DNA of 64,000 bases, from positions 62,001 to 126,000 of the forward strand of contig JARBJD010000137.1 of the NCBI GenBank assembly GCA_033064195.1. The letters run 5' to 3'. The notes under the pieces are model-generated. The model saw nothing but the letters and a program-made list of their open reading frames with translations. It was not told the origin of the DNA and did no database searches. Position numbers and translations under genes: made by a program. How positions within the stretch are numbered: the first letter of the stretch is position 1; the number at the start of each line of letters is the position of its first letter. Shown piece by piece: positions 35,260 through 46,733 of the stretch. Source of the stretch: Blattamonas nauphoetae. Its lineage: Eukaryota > Preaxostyla > Oxymonadida.

Positions 35260-36140
35260 CGAATGTGAAGATATGAATGAGGAGGGTCAAATACGATGAA
35301 AAAATGTCAAAAAAATGAATAAGCAAGAGATTCAAACCGATGGCAACAGATCTCCCATCCTAGTGCATATTGGGGAACAATATGCCCGTCGTCTTGGAGG
35401 TTCCCTTTGAAAATACTCAGAGTCCATTTTCTACCAATTCGATGACAGTTGTTCATTTCTTCTCAGAGGAGAAGAAGACTGAAATTGCGGTTGTGCAGCT
35501 TTCTCGCATGTGGATGAATGAACACCATTTTCCTGCGAGAGATGGAGAGACAGAGTGAAGGAAGTGGCAATAAATTGAAAAAAAAGAGAGAAAACACAGT
35601 CAATGATGACTCAAACTGTTCTGAGTTTGGTCACATCTAGTGGCAGCAAAATGCAGAGATGAAGGCACTACCTCGCTCAAACAAAGTGATGAGGTCTAAG
35701 ACTAATCAAAAAAGTGAGAGATGGGTGGTAATATCACACCAACATCGAAATGGAGAAGCAACTGTGACCCTTCATTGATGTTGATTGGACGTCCAGGACT
35801 GGATGTCCAATCGGACAGTCCATTTTTGCCGACTCTTTGAAAACTTCAAAAACGGTATGCACTAATTGAGAAGACATCAGAACAAAAGTATCAGCGAAAT
35901 GCCCAATGACATCCAATGGTGGGTGGATCAAGCAACTCGTCACTAGAAGAAGAGTATCATCGGATTCTCACCATTTCGCTGATTTTCAAGAGACTATTCT
36001 CATTTTCAAGTGAAAGGAAACAAATATATGGAATGAGAGTAAAATGAACAGGATCAAAATTGAATAGCCAATCGAAGTCAATTGTCCAGTCCAACGCTGG
36101 CACCGTCCAATCCAATTAACATGCCAACACTCTTCAACAA
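35260..36140. other. Intergenic, nothing recognised
   Basis: There are short frames only. A local inverted pair, TGGACGTCCAGG with TGGATGTCCAATCGGACAG, occurs near 35785-35820. No RNA gene or element boundary is visible. Confidence 0.35.
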
Positions 36141-36143
36141 AAC

Positions 36144-36692
36144 GTGATCATGAAGACACAGACATCTGGCCATACACTCCTCTCTCATCTCTTTCAGAAT
36201 GTGATCGTTCGGATCACCTTTGTTGTGAAATCCATCACTGGTGAATGGGACATCGGTTTGATCTCAGAAGATCAGACCCAGAAATGCCAAAATGGGACTA
36301 AAATGACTATGAACAACGCACTCAGCGCCGCATGGTCAATTTCAAAGCGTCGGAGTTCATATCAGAACGGGAAGCCGTCACAAGTTGGAACAGCTTGCCA
36401 GGCAGGAGAACCTGAACAGCAGGTAGTCTTGGAGGCAGACGGAAGGGATGAAGCACGGACACTGAAGCTCTCGCAAAATGGAGAAACACAACCTGTTTTC
36501 TTCACCAATATCCCAGTGCCTTTCAGACTGGCGATTCTCCCGTTCACTCAGAATGATTCTATTGAAATTGTATCCTCAGAAGTGGTGAAGGAGCCACTGA
36601 TGAAAGGGGGGATGCATGCAGTTAAAATGGATGATAAATGGAAGTGGTCGTTCCCATCGTTGAAATTCTCGTTAAAACAGAAGAACCCTTGA
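36144..36692 (+). CDS. SPRY/B30.2-like protein, possibly partial
   Basis: The 182-codon frame has features of the SPRY/B30.2 beta-sandwich: a Trp-Asp-Ile-Gly-Leu segment (EWDIGLISED) near residue 35, a strand pattern RTLKLSQNGETQPVFF around residues 110-125, and IPVPFRLAILPFTQNDSIEI near the end. SPRY proteins of this kind usually bind peptide partners and are about 170-190 residues when alone, so the length fits. The start codon is uncertain, and an upstream exon may exist because the N-terminus lacks the usual first strands. It lies about 165 bp upstream of the transporter gene on the same strand; co-transcription is not implied. Confidence 0.45.
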   Translation: MIMKTQTSGHTLLSHLFQNVIVRITFVVKSITGEWDIGLISEDQTQKCQNGTKMTMNNALSAAWSISKRRSSYQNGKPSQVGTACQAGEPEQQVVLEADGRDEARTLKLSQNGETQPVFFTNIPVPFRLAILPFTQNDSIEIVSSEVVKEPLMKGGMHAVKMDDKWKWSFPSLKFSLKQKNP

Positions 36693-36857
36693 TTGCATTT
36701 CATTAAAATCGATCTAATTGAGCACGTTGTCCAATGTGTGAGATTCCTCATCACATTTTACACAACGGTTCGATCAGGGAAGTGATCCGTCCCACGCAAT
36801 TCGCTTTCTCTAAATCGACCGACAACAGTCGCCTTTAAATTTCTCCAGCCAAATCTC

Positions 36858-39800
36858 GTGATGGTCGTTCCCTTGCCGAATGCAATCGAGATAAGCCGAG
36901 GAAATCCTGAAGACAGACATCCTTTTATTCTCAATCTCTTCTTTTGTTTCTACTGCCGATTTATCTGTCGATGCACACCAATTCGAACACATGAGATTCC
37001 CCCCATATCGAAGAATGACAAAACATCGGCAGTCTACTCTTCTTTCGAGGTGAAATGGACACCAATTCTGGACACCTACTTGAACACGCAACCAAAGCCA
37101 AAAAAGTCGCCACCTCTCTTTCGAACAGTATTAAGAGCGACACTTTCTCCCACAACAGTGATTGCAGCTATCAGTCTCTTTATTTGCCCAGTATTCAACA
37201 TCATGATTCCCTGGCTGAGTAAACAGGCGCTCACAGCGTCAACTGAGAAACAAGATGATCCCACCGTGCCTATCCCGCTGGCTCCATGCATTTTGATGAT
37301 TCTGTTTCCGGCATTGCAACAAATAATGGACTCATTTGGATATCGACACATGTTTCATCTCGCGTGCAGAATAAGAAATACACTCTCATTTGCTTTATAT
37401 TCAAAACTCTTCCGATTGAATATCGGTTCAAATTCTGCCCTCGACACAGGAAAGTTACTGACATTGTTGACATCGGATTGTTCCATAGTCGGTGATCAAT
37501 TCCAGCTGATCGCTCAGGCCATGACCCTTCCAATCGTCTTCATTGGACCTCTTGTGTTTCTCCTTGTGGCTTGGAAATGGGTCGCTCTGATCGCTCTGGC
37601 GGTGTGGTTTGTGTTCGTCCCCATCCAACTCTCACTCGCACGGGGAATCACACACCAAACAAAGAACTATCTTTCAACAAATGACAGACGCAACAAAGTG
37701 CAGAATGAGATCCTCCAAGGCATCCGTATTGTGAAACTGGCCGGAATGGAAGATCTTTTCTACAAGAAGATCTACGCAATTCGCGAAGAGCAAGTAAAGT
37801 TCGTGTCCCGCTATCTCTTCCTCATCCAAATCACACACGGTATTTTCCGCACGCTACCACAGCTCATTAATGTTGCAACGATGATTACACTTGTCGTCGT
37901 GAACGGCATCGAACAGAAGCATTTTGCCCGAGATGTGCAGTCATACACAGGCTACTTGCTTCAAATGACCTCTCCTGCAGCCTGGCTTCCCAATGTCGTT
38001 CAGGGATTGTCTTTAATAGCTGTGAGTTTGAAGCGAATCGGAGAATTTTTGGTGATCCACGAAGTGAAAGAAGAAATATGGGAAGAGTGCAAAAATGCCG
38101 AAAATACAGTTGAAATCGAAGACGGGGAATTTTCATGGGCTCCAGCTCCGGTTGTACCCGAAAGGAAGGAGGAAATCAAACGCCGCCAAAAAGCGGCGAA
38201 AAAACAACAAAAAGAAGCCGAAAAACGCGATGCAGAACGTCGAAAGAAAGGAGAAGATCTGCCCAGCGTTGAACTCTCGCCAAACACAAAGCTGCCCTCA
38301 GAATCACCTCAAACATCACACACACCATCTCCCAGCCCATCCTTCCCACAAACACAAGGTCAGACTCCTCCAGCGCCAGAAAGCAAGACCGTTCTCTTCG
38401 ACATCAACCTGTCCATCCCCGCCAACGCTCTGACAATGGTCATCGGGGAAGTGGGGAGCGGGAAGTCTTCACTCGCTGCCATTCTGACAAAGGAAATCGA
38501 ACGAAAACGAGGAACTGTCCGACAATCAGGTTCAATCGCGTTTTGTCCTCAAGTTGCGTGGATTATGAACGGGACAGTGCGAGAAAACATTTTGATGGGA
38601 CGGGATTTCAACGAAGAAGAATACCATCACACGATCAAAGTGTGTTCATTGGAGAAAGATCTGCAGACATTGGCAGCTGGTGATGAAACTGCAATCGGAG
38701 AGAAGGGAGTGAACTTGAGTGGCGGACAGAAAGCGAGAATCCAACTCGCCCGAGCTGTTTACTCATCGTCTGACGTGATTTTGCTTGATGACCCGCTTTC
38801 GGCAGTGGATGCGCATGTTGGACGATATCTGATGGATGAATGCATTGGGGGCGTCTTGAAAGGAAAAACTGTGATTTTGATGACAAATCAGCTGCAGTTC
38901 TTGAAACGGGCTGATCTTGTTGTTGTGTTGAAAGAGGGGAGAGTTGTGGAGAAAGGGAAGTATGAGGAGATTCGGAAGAGAGGGCATTTGGATGGGATTG
39001 GATGGAAAGAGGACACGAAGAAGAAAGAAAGGAAGGTGGAGAAGAAAGAGGCGAAAAAAGAAGAATCAACACAAGAAGCGAAGAAGGAAGAGTCGACGAA
39101 AGAAGAAGAGAAGAAGGAAGAGGAAGGATTGAAAGGTCAGACGGAAGGCGTCGATCAAAACGAGGAGACTGAACCGCTGGCTCACACAGATTCCACTGAC
39201 GCTGTGAACACACTCGAAAACGAGCACATTGAACCTCCAACTGAGACAGTGGAAGGGAAAGAAGAGACACAAAAGACAACCGAACAGCAAGAACCTGAGA
39301 ACACCAGCGACACTCCCTCCAAGCCCGACCAACCACCCCACATTTCACAACCCGCCCCATCTCAACCCACAACATCCCTCCCTCACCCCTCTCCATCGCC
39401 ATCTCCCTCGCCATCCCCTTCCCCCTCCCCCACACCAGCCTCTCCCACCTCATCCTCCCCATCAGCCTCTCCCTCAGCCTCCAACGCTGCCAAGCAGATC
39501 ATTTCAACAGAAGAACACACAACAGGCGGAGTGTCATTATCAGTGTACTGGTACTACATCAAAAACGCCATCCACCCCGTTCTGATCCCCGTCTTCTTCC
39601 TCATCACAACCTCCATCTCTTTCATCATCGTCTTCACGCAATACTGGATCGGCGTGATTGGATCATCGACAAGCTGGGGTTGGTTCACATACACCGAGAA
39701 GTTCGTCGCGTGGGGCATTCAAACTGTCATCATGATCATCATCACCTTCTTCCGCGCGATGATGGGGAAACACGCTGGTCGCCGTGGTTCACGCCGAATT

Positions 39801-41457
39801 CACGCTCAACTTCTCCGCTCGATCATGGCAGCGCCTGTGTCCTTCTTCGACACAACCCCGCTCGGACGGATTCTGAACAGGCTGACAGGCGATCTGGCGA
39901 TGTTGGATCAGTTTCTGTACGTCTTCCTCGTGTTGACGATTGTCGTGTTTGTCAATCTCGTTGGGCAGGCTGTGATTGTCATCATCGACACGCCGATCTT
40001 CGCAGCGATTGGAGTGACTGCTGTTGTCTTGTTCTGCGTGCTTCTGTTCTTTTATGTTCGAGCAGCAAGAGAACTCCAACGAATCGAACTGATCTCCCGC
40101 TCGCCTGTCGTCACCCACTTTTCAGAAACGCTGAGTGGAGCCGGTCTGTCAGCCATCCGCGCTTTCAAACAAGAAGATAGATGGAAGGAGAACTTCGCCA
40201 CGAAGCTGGACACTTTGGGTGTGCGATTTGTGTTCTACAAAGAGGGTTCGAAGTGGGCCGCACTGATCTCGTCGTTCATCGCCTCTTTCTTCACCGCTGG
40301 TGTTTGTTTCTTGGGCTGGTTTCTGATGGAACCGTCCAAGTTCAGCGTGGCCATCGGAGCAGGAATGAACTTTGTGATGATGGGGAATTCAGTTGTCCAG
40401 AACTCTGTTGAATTGGAGGCCAGAATGACAAGTCTTCAAAGAATCAAGTTTTATGCGGAGAAAGTGCCGCAAGAGAAGCGGAAGCGAGAATCGTCAGTAG
40501 AAGTGCGAGAAACATGGCCAGAAAAAGGAGAAGTTGTGTTTGACAAAGTTTCGTTCCGCTATCGCGCTGGTCTGCCTCTCGTTCTTCGAGACGTCTCCTT
40601 TTCGATGAAGGGAGGCGAGAAAATCGGAGTTTGTGGGCGGACAGGCGCTGGCAAGTCGTCGCTGATCTTCGTTCTCTTCCGTCTGGTCGAGTTGGACACT
40701 TCACTGATGCCGTTCTACCTCGACCCCGTCACGGGCCTTCCAGTCGAGCCTGACAGAACTGGAGATGATGCAAACAGTGGACGAGTGTTGGTGGATGGAG
40801 TGGATTTGAGTGATGTCGACATTTTGCGGGTCAGAAAGTCGTTCGCCATCATTCCACAAGACCCTACACTCTTCACAGGGTCAGTCAGAAGCAATCTGGA
40901 CTTGGGAGGCGAGAAGAGTGATGATAGAATCTGGGAAGTGTTGGAAATGATCGAGATGCGAGACGTCATCGCTACTCTTCCGCTCGGGCTGGATTCTGAG
41001 GTGGCTGAAGGAGGAAGCAACTTTTCGGCGGGACAGAGACAACTGTTATGTTTTGCGAGAGCGATTCTGAACAACAGAAAGGTGATTGTGATGGACGAGG
41101 CAACGGCGAATGTGGATGTGGAGACAGACGCGAAGATTCAGCGGACGATTCGAGAGCAGTGCAAAGACAAGACTGTAATTGTGATTGCGCACAGACTGAA
41201 CACAATCATGGACTCAGATCGGATTCTGGTGTGTTCATCTCTCTCTTCTCTCTCCTTCTTCAATCTCTCTCTTCTCTCTCCTTCTTCCATCTCTCACTTT
41301 TATCTTCATCGTTCTTCTCCAACTAATTTTTGTGACATCTCTCTTCTGCTCTCTTCAGGTGATGGACAAGGGAACTGTGAGTGAATACGACACCCCAGCC
41401 AATCTGAAGGAGAATCCAGACTCTTCATTCAATTCTCTCCTCCAATCTCTTCGATAA
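36858..41457 (+). CDS. ABC transporter, ABCC/MRP type, two full halves
   Basis: Exon 1 (36858-41228) and exon 2 (41359-41457, stop TAA) give about 1,489 residues in the order TMD1-NBD1-linker-TMD2-NBD2. NBD1 has Walker A GEVGSGKSS (Lys536), signature LSGGQ (620) and Walker B VILLDDPLSAVDA with Asp645 in place of the catalytic Glu, as in many ABCC proteins. NBD2 is canonical: GRTGAGKSS (Lys1266), FSAGQ (1389), MDEATANVD (Asp1413-Glu1414). TMD1 lies at about residues 90-430 and TMD2 at about 895-1190. The linker is unusual, with a Lys/Glu block (about 717-757) followed by a Ser/Pro run (about 840-875). The N-terminus lacks the extra TMD0 and most of the L0 region of long MRPs. Such pumps export organic anions or conjugates using ATP; the substrate cannot be told here. 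The start codon is the first ATG of the open frame, and an upstream exon is possible. Confidence 0.92.
41229..41358 (+). other. Intron in the ABC transporter gene (130 nt)
   Basis: Donor GTGTGTTCAT and acceptor CTCTTCAG after a long pyrimidine tract. Phase 0. Splicing joins Asp-Arg-Ile-Leu to Val-Met-Asp-Lys-Gly, the standard end of NBD2 in ABCC proteins. Confidence 0.85.
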
Positions 41458-41765
41458 CAGCCCGTTCATCACAAATGAAGTATTTTATCAAAGTTCTTCA
41501 TGAATTATGAAGAACAGCGTTTTTTCTCAGTGTACTCTTTGTTTTGTGTATTTTGATCACATCATCTTCATTACGTGTCTATTCCAGAGTAATCTGCGAA
41601 CAAATATTGGTAAACTGTTCAGAGAAGCAGGCACTCATCTTTTCATCCTCTTTTCCACTCTTTCAACACGACTCAGCGTTTCCAAGCCGGACTTGGGCAG
41701 ACGATATTGATCAACGCGAACAGGAATCAAGAATTGTGAGATGGGCTTATCAAATTGAAGTGTCC

Positions 41766-43508
41766 TCACGCACTTTCGATGTTGAACAACGCAAGAATGC
41801 CGAAAGCGAGCACTTTGCTTCTCAGATCCTCCGACACTTCAGGATGGAGTCCAACAACGCGAGTCTCCACAGCATCGTCCCACCCTTCCTTCCGCAGCAT
41901 CCTCTCCCTCCGCTTCAGCCTTCCCCACTTTTCAGTGCGCCATCGGTAAGCCCGATTTCCGCACGTCGAGATTCGAAAATCCAACGTTTCTTCATTCTCC
42001 ACCTCGGTCATCCAGCGCACTTCCCACTTCGCTTGTTCGAGAAGGAACGCTTCGTCGAGCTCGTCCGCTGCCACTTCCATGAAGAAAATGTGGCGATAAC
42101 ATAGTGAGACATCGTCTTCATGTATTTCTCTGCTGGTTTCATTGAGAGTGAGTGCTGGCGAGTGTGTGATGACGTGGGAGAGGTACCTCCACACGTGGTT
42201 GTAGACAGACATGCGCAGCGATGGGAACTGGGCTTGTTTGATCTCCTCCGTTGCTCCCTTCACGGTCAGCATCTGACGGATGAAATTGACAGTGAAAACG
42301 TGAAAATCGGCTTCGCTGAGAGGCACTGACTGAAAGTCGAAAGATGAGAACAATTGCTTCACCAAATCGCCAGATTGGAGTCGGGTTCGATTTTCTGGTC
42401 CGACGATGAGTAAGTTGCTGATCGCATTGAATGTCAGTTGAATCAATTCGATGTCTCCCTCTTCAACCGACTTGAGGACGACAGTTTCCAGTTTGGGATT
42501 GTCTGCCACAATCGAACGCAGATGAGGATGAAGTCCACCTGCAAAAGCGAAGGACAGAAGTGCAAAAATCTGCCAGGCTGACCCAGTCACGTCAAGAATG
42601 TCGCATTTGAGTTTGGTGAGATTGTTCTCCTCGGAGACAGTTGGAGATGAACTCCCTTCAGAAACCTCTTTGTTGTGGGGAGGCGAGTTGATGGCTGAGG
42701 TTGGAAGGGAATCGGCGATCTTGTGAATCATTTGAAGCTGTTCCAGATTTGAGTCGATAACTTCCTTCACATGCGAAATGATGCTTGATCCTGTTTCTAA
42801 ATCGACCTGAAAAAAGGACGAAACGACACATCTCAGAGCAATGACGACGACAAACTGTGGATGAGCTTCGGTCCAAATCGAACACGAGGAGGTCCAAGCC
42901 AGACGAGCAGAAGTAGAGCGCTCGAACGTAAAAATAGAATTCCTCATCGGTCAAACTCAAAAATGTTGGGATGTCAGAGAGAAACATCCGGATATCTGTT
43001 TGGAATTGACCAAAAACGGATCGCATTTTGATCGACAATGATTTTAGGAATGAGAGACCATAAAATGGAGAAGCGGGTGGAGATTCGGGAAAGATCGGAT
43101 CTTGAAGGAGAGAAAACGCATCGTGGTCTCGGTTTGTGATCGCATAGATTGTACGGAGAGAGTTGAAGGCAATTCGGAGGTAGGGAAACAGGGTTATCTT
43201 GGCTAAAGTGTTGAGAACAACAGAAGAAGGTGTCTTTTCTTTCAATTTATGGAAAGTGTCGAATATCAATTGTTTGTCTTCCGAGAAGAGTCGATGGATT
43301 GTTTCCGAATCTTTGCAAAGCAAAAGAAAGCAAGAACAGCACTGACAACAAATGTGAACAAAGAAAAAGACAAGACATCGTCAATTGCGGGACATGCCTC
43401 CCAGTTTTGGAGCGAGGACAGGATGAACTTGGCGAATTTCGAAGTCGGGATCGACAGTCTGAAAGACTTGGAGAGAATCACTAAAGAGAGTGAAAATGGG
43501 TGAAACAT
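41766..43508 (-). CDS. Hypothetical helical protein, three exons
   Basis: Minus-strand exons 43508-43377, 43341-42856 and 42806-41766 give about 552 residues. The introns are 35 nt (GTCTTG...GTCAG) and 49 nt (GTTTGTCG...TTTTCAG), both phase 0. It starts MFHPFSLSLVILSKSFRL. The protein is rich in amphipathic helices with Leu spacing (FLSDIPTFLSLTDEEFYFYV, FNAISNLLIVGPENRTRL), suggesting armadillo/HEAT-like solenoid repeats. Apart from residues 1-30 and one or two hydrophobic segments it looks soluble. The gene at 44271-45323 has a similar style and may be a distant relative. I recognise no named family. The tail-to-tail distance to the transporter gene is about 300 bp. Confidence 0.65.
42807..42855 (-). 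other. Micro-intron, 49 nt
   Basis: Minus-strand donor GTTTGTCGTCG and acceptor CCTTTTTTCAG. Phase 0, removing an in-frame alternative end and joining two long open frames. Confidence 0.7.
43342..43376 (-). other. Micro-intron, 35 nt
   Basis: Minus-strand donor GTCTTGTC and acceptor TTGTTGTCAG. Phase 0, joining Ala-Ile-Asp-Asp to Cys-Cys-Ser-Cys-Phe. At 35 nt it is near the lower limit for spliceosomal introns. Confidence 0.6.
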
Positions 43509-43509
43509 A

Positions 43510-44270
43510 CAAAGAGTCTTCAGAAGGCTGAAGAGAAGGATCTGGAGAGGGTTTATGGAAGATTCTGACAAACGATTGTTTCTGACGAGATTGAATCTTC
43601 AGTGAGAGGATCCAAAAATTGGGGCCAATCGGCCAAGTTCTCATTTTGAACTGATTGAAGACATGCTGGATGCAAAAGAAGGAACCGTGGATGAAAATGA
43701 GAGATGAAACTTTGGACGAGATGAAGCAATGTTCTGAGTGACTCCAGACACGAATCGGATCGTGTATTTTGAATATTGTCAAGCATTGAGGCGATTTGAA
43801 TCTATAGAAAGGATAGAAGAATGGAAGGGCCGAAATACAGACGTTGTCCCATGTTTGGTTTGTTTCGGGAAAACTGTTGTGAAGCTCAGATTGGATGATA
43901 TGAGGGGGCTCATTGTGATAGATTGATCGGTTTTCAAGCATGCGAAAATGAAAACGATAAGGTGTTAGAAAGAAAAAGGATGAAAGGGTGGATCAAGTGG
44001 ATGATTCCTAAACAATGGATGAATCCAGAAACCATGTCACAAAACATGTCAAAAGATTGCACTTGAGAATATTCTGGAGAGAATATGCTTTTTGAGGAAG
44101 GGTAGAGGAGAAAAAACTAGAAAAAAACGAGTCTTTCGATGAGATGAGAATTATTCATGAAGTGAAAAGGATAGAGAACGCAGAACGTGCTTAATTCGTC
44201 CATTCGAGACGATATCGCATGAATTGGAGTGGATAGCATCGGTCAGACACATTCATTTCTTCGCAACGTT
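43510..44270. other. Intergenic, nothing recognised
   Basis: A minus-strand frame at 43381-43941 runs through but overlaps the proposed first exon in another phase and shows no motif. The rest is AT-rich with short frames. Confidence 0.4.
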
Positions 44271-45323
44271 CTAATTTGCTCCAAAGAACAGCATCATCCA
44301 TCTTACTTTCTGTTGGGCATCGGGAGAGTTGTCATTCTTCCCCTGAACGAAGATGAATTCCAAAGCATCTTGCCAGCCTTCCTCCAGATAATATGGGATG
44401 GTTCTTCGAATCGTGTTTTGATCTTCGATGCCAAGATGACGACGCTTTCCCCGATCAACGATCATCTGCAGAAGAGAGACACTTGCGTTGAAGCTGTGGT
44501 TGAACAAAGCAGCCACGAAGTGAGAGAAGAATCCAGTCCTGCTGACACACTGAGCAAGCACACGCTGATCGCACAATTTGCAGACTGTGACGAAGATGTC
44601 CTCGTGTCTCTTTTCTCTGGATGACTCGAAAGCGCGTGGGTGAAGGATGAAGTGTCCAAGAAAGTGGATAGATGGAGCAATCAGTCGTTCGAGCTGGGAC
44701 TGACAGAGTCGAGTGGTGCTGTGGCTCGCTTGTAGCAGGCTTTGGATGCCAAAAACGACGATGAGATCGTCGAACGATTTCGAGTCATAAATCATTGAGG
44801 GTTGGTTCTGGTCGATTATTTTCTTCACAAGTCCAACTGCCTCCAAATCGACATCGTCCCATTCGTCTGATGTCGGTTGAAGGGAGTATGGTCGAGTGGT
44901 GAGGAGAAAATTCATTGGTGCTTCACGAAATAAACCAATGGGGAGAGAGAGGAGGGACTCGAAGGCGTGGCAGTATTGACATATTGTTCGGCCAACATTT
45001 CTGAACAGTTCAGGCAGATAGACCGAATCAAGTTGCAGTCTGCAGAACGTGGAGATCCGAATGATTGTGTCGTCGTCCAATTTCGACTTGCTGTCGAGCA
45101 GAGCAACAATTCTGTCTACAATGTTGACGATCTCTTCGTTGGAGAGACCACAAACAAGTTCAGATGTGAGGATGAACGGTGGAGATGATGACGAGTGAGC
45201 AGACGCATCCATTTCCTGTCTCACTTCCTCTCGATACTGCTTGGTCAGGTTGTTTTCGTGATCATGCAGATATGATCTGCCAAGAAAGTCAAGAATGATG
45301 TTGTGTTCGGACTCTGTTTCCAT
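44271..45323 (-). CDS. Hypothetical helical protein, single exon, 350 residues
   Basis: The intact frame starts METESEHNIILDFLGRSYL and ends WMMLFFGAN. It is predicted mostly alpha-helical (SNEEIVNIVDRIVALLDSKS, FDDLIVVFGIQSLLQ, FVAALFNHSFNASVSLLQMI), consistent with a solenoid-type scaffold, but no family is recognised. It lacks signal peptide and membrane segments. Its start codon region overlaps the first codons of the surface gene on the opposite strand (from about 45325), so the two are head to head with no spacer. This suggests that one of them was joined to the other by rearrangement. Confidence 0.65.
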   Translation of the reverse strand: METESEHNIILDFLGRSYLHDHENNLTKQYREEVRQEMDASAHSSSSPPFILTSELVCGLSNEEIVNIVDRIVALLDSKSKLDDDTIIRISTFCRLQLDSVYLPELFRNVGRTICQYCHAFESLLSLPIGLFREAPMNFLLTTRPYSLQPTSDEWDDVDLEAVGLVKKIIDQNQPSMIYDSKSFDDLIVVFGIQSLLQASHSTTRLCQSQLERLIAPSIHFLGHFILHPRAFESSREKRHEDIFVTVCKLCDQRVLAQCVSRTGFFSHFVAALFNHSFNASVSLLQMIVDRGKRRHLGIEDQNTIRRTIPYYLEEGWQDALEFIFVQGKNDNSPDAQQKVRWMMLFFGAN

Positions 45324-45874
45324 CGTTGTGTCAAACAGCGAGATTCGTGTTCCTCCTCAACAGTCTCCATTTGTGATTGCAAGCTCGGAGAATCTTGAAG
45401 AGGACGAAACGACACATCTTAGTGTTCAAAACAGCTCGCTCTTTTCGTCGTCCTCGATCAGTGGAGCCACAACTCTAATTCTTCCGAACGCTCGTCATTT
45501 GGGTGTTTGCATCTCGATGATGTCTTGCACCATCGCCTCGACTCAGATTGGATCAGACAGTGGACTTCTCGTTCATGTTGCGAACTCACCTCGCTCAAGC
45601 AAGAATTTTGGACGAATCGAAACATTCATGTCTGGCAATCGCATCGAAAATGTGACAAGAACGAGTTCAGGCCGCTTTAACCCCTCTGATCAAGGAGTAT
45701 GGTCTCAACGACTGATCTCAAATTCGATCACCAACAGCACGTCGGTTCTGTGCGGTTCGATCATCCGAGACATGAATCTTGGCGGAGACTTGCTCAGCAC
45801 GAACACTTCCTTCGTCTCATGTGCAACAAGTTCACTCCAACCCATTCCTCGACGAGAACTGGAGTTCAACATTT

Positions 45875-46733
45875 GGGTGATTCTAAATGAAAAGTTACAA
45901 AAGACTATGGTGCGTCTCAAAAAAAAATTTTTTGTAGAATTAGCTGTCAGAGGTTTTCAGGACAGAAAAGTGCTAAATTTTGGAGATTTTGTTTTGATCG
46001 CGTTCGAGAGAGCCCTATTCTGATTGGGGCTTTTTTTCACATTTATTTCCCCGAAACGTGCCAGAAAATCAACCGATGGTGTAAAACGATATAAAAGAAC
46101 GGAAATGTGAGAAAAAAGCGAATCAAAAGCACGAATCATTCAAAAAGTCTTGAAAAACATGGATTGACTTCCTCGCGTCAGAGAGGCAATATCTTCATAA
46201 AGGAATCCGAAAACGTTCATATGGTATTTTTGAGGCGAATTTGTGAATGGATATCATTTTTGAGGGTTACAATAGAAGAGGGAGGAAGATCGGAATTCAC
46301 AAGTCAACTGTTTGAGGGGAAGAACGGGATCACCAGATCTGAATGAGAAAGTTGAAGGAAAAGAGTTGGAAAACCTCAAAATTGCAATCAATCAATGAGA
46401 TGTCAAGTTTCGTTGTTGGATCGAAGATGATGGAAACAAAGACTTGGAAAGCGAAGATGAGAATATATATCCTGTTCAAGCGATGGTTTTCCGCTTCAAA
46501 GTTTGTGTTAAAACGAGATACTTGAACATGTTTGGAGGTATAGACAAGTCTGGGTGAAAAATGTCGACTGAATGCAGAACTCAGATACAAAAGAATGTAT
46601 GAAGAGTCAGAAGGACAAAAAACACCTTCATCATGTCGAGGGGAGGAGAATATGAGCGCTCTGAAAATTGCAGAGAGTTTCTGCACGTCTGGCAGAAGAA
46701 AATACGCGGGTAACAATTCATTTAGAATCACCC
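45875..46733. mobile_element. 859-bp TIR element in gene 2, 4-bp duplication (ATTT)
   Basis: The left end GGGTGATTCTAAATGA is repeated inverted at the right end, with similarity over about 24 bp (ending GTTAC). ATTT occurs at 45871-45874 and 46734-46737. Without the insert and one ATTT the host reads Glu-Phe-Asn-Ile-Phe-Pro in frame. No transposase. A long minus-strand frame crosses its right boundary by chance. Confidence 0.75.

Noticed and set aside
38635-39462. 275-codon antisense frame in the transporter gene
   Set aside because: It is the shadow of the Lys/Glu and Ser/Pro-rich linker; the sense strand encodes a clear ABC protein.
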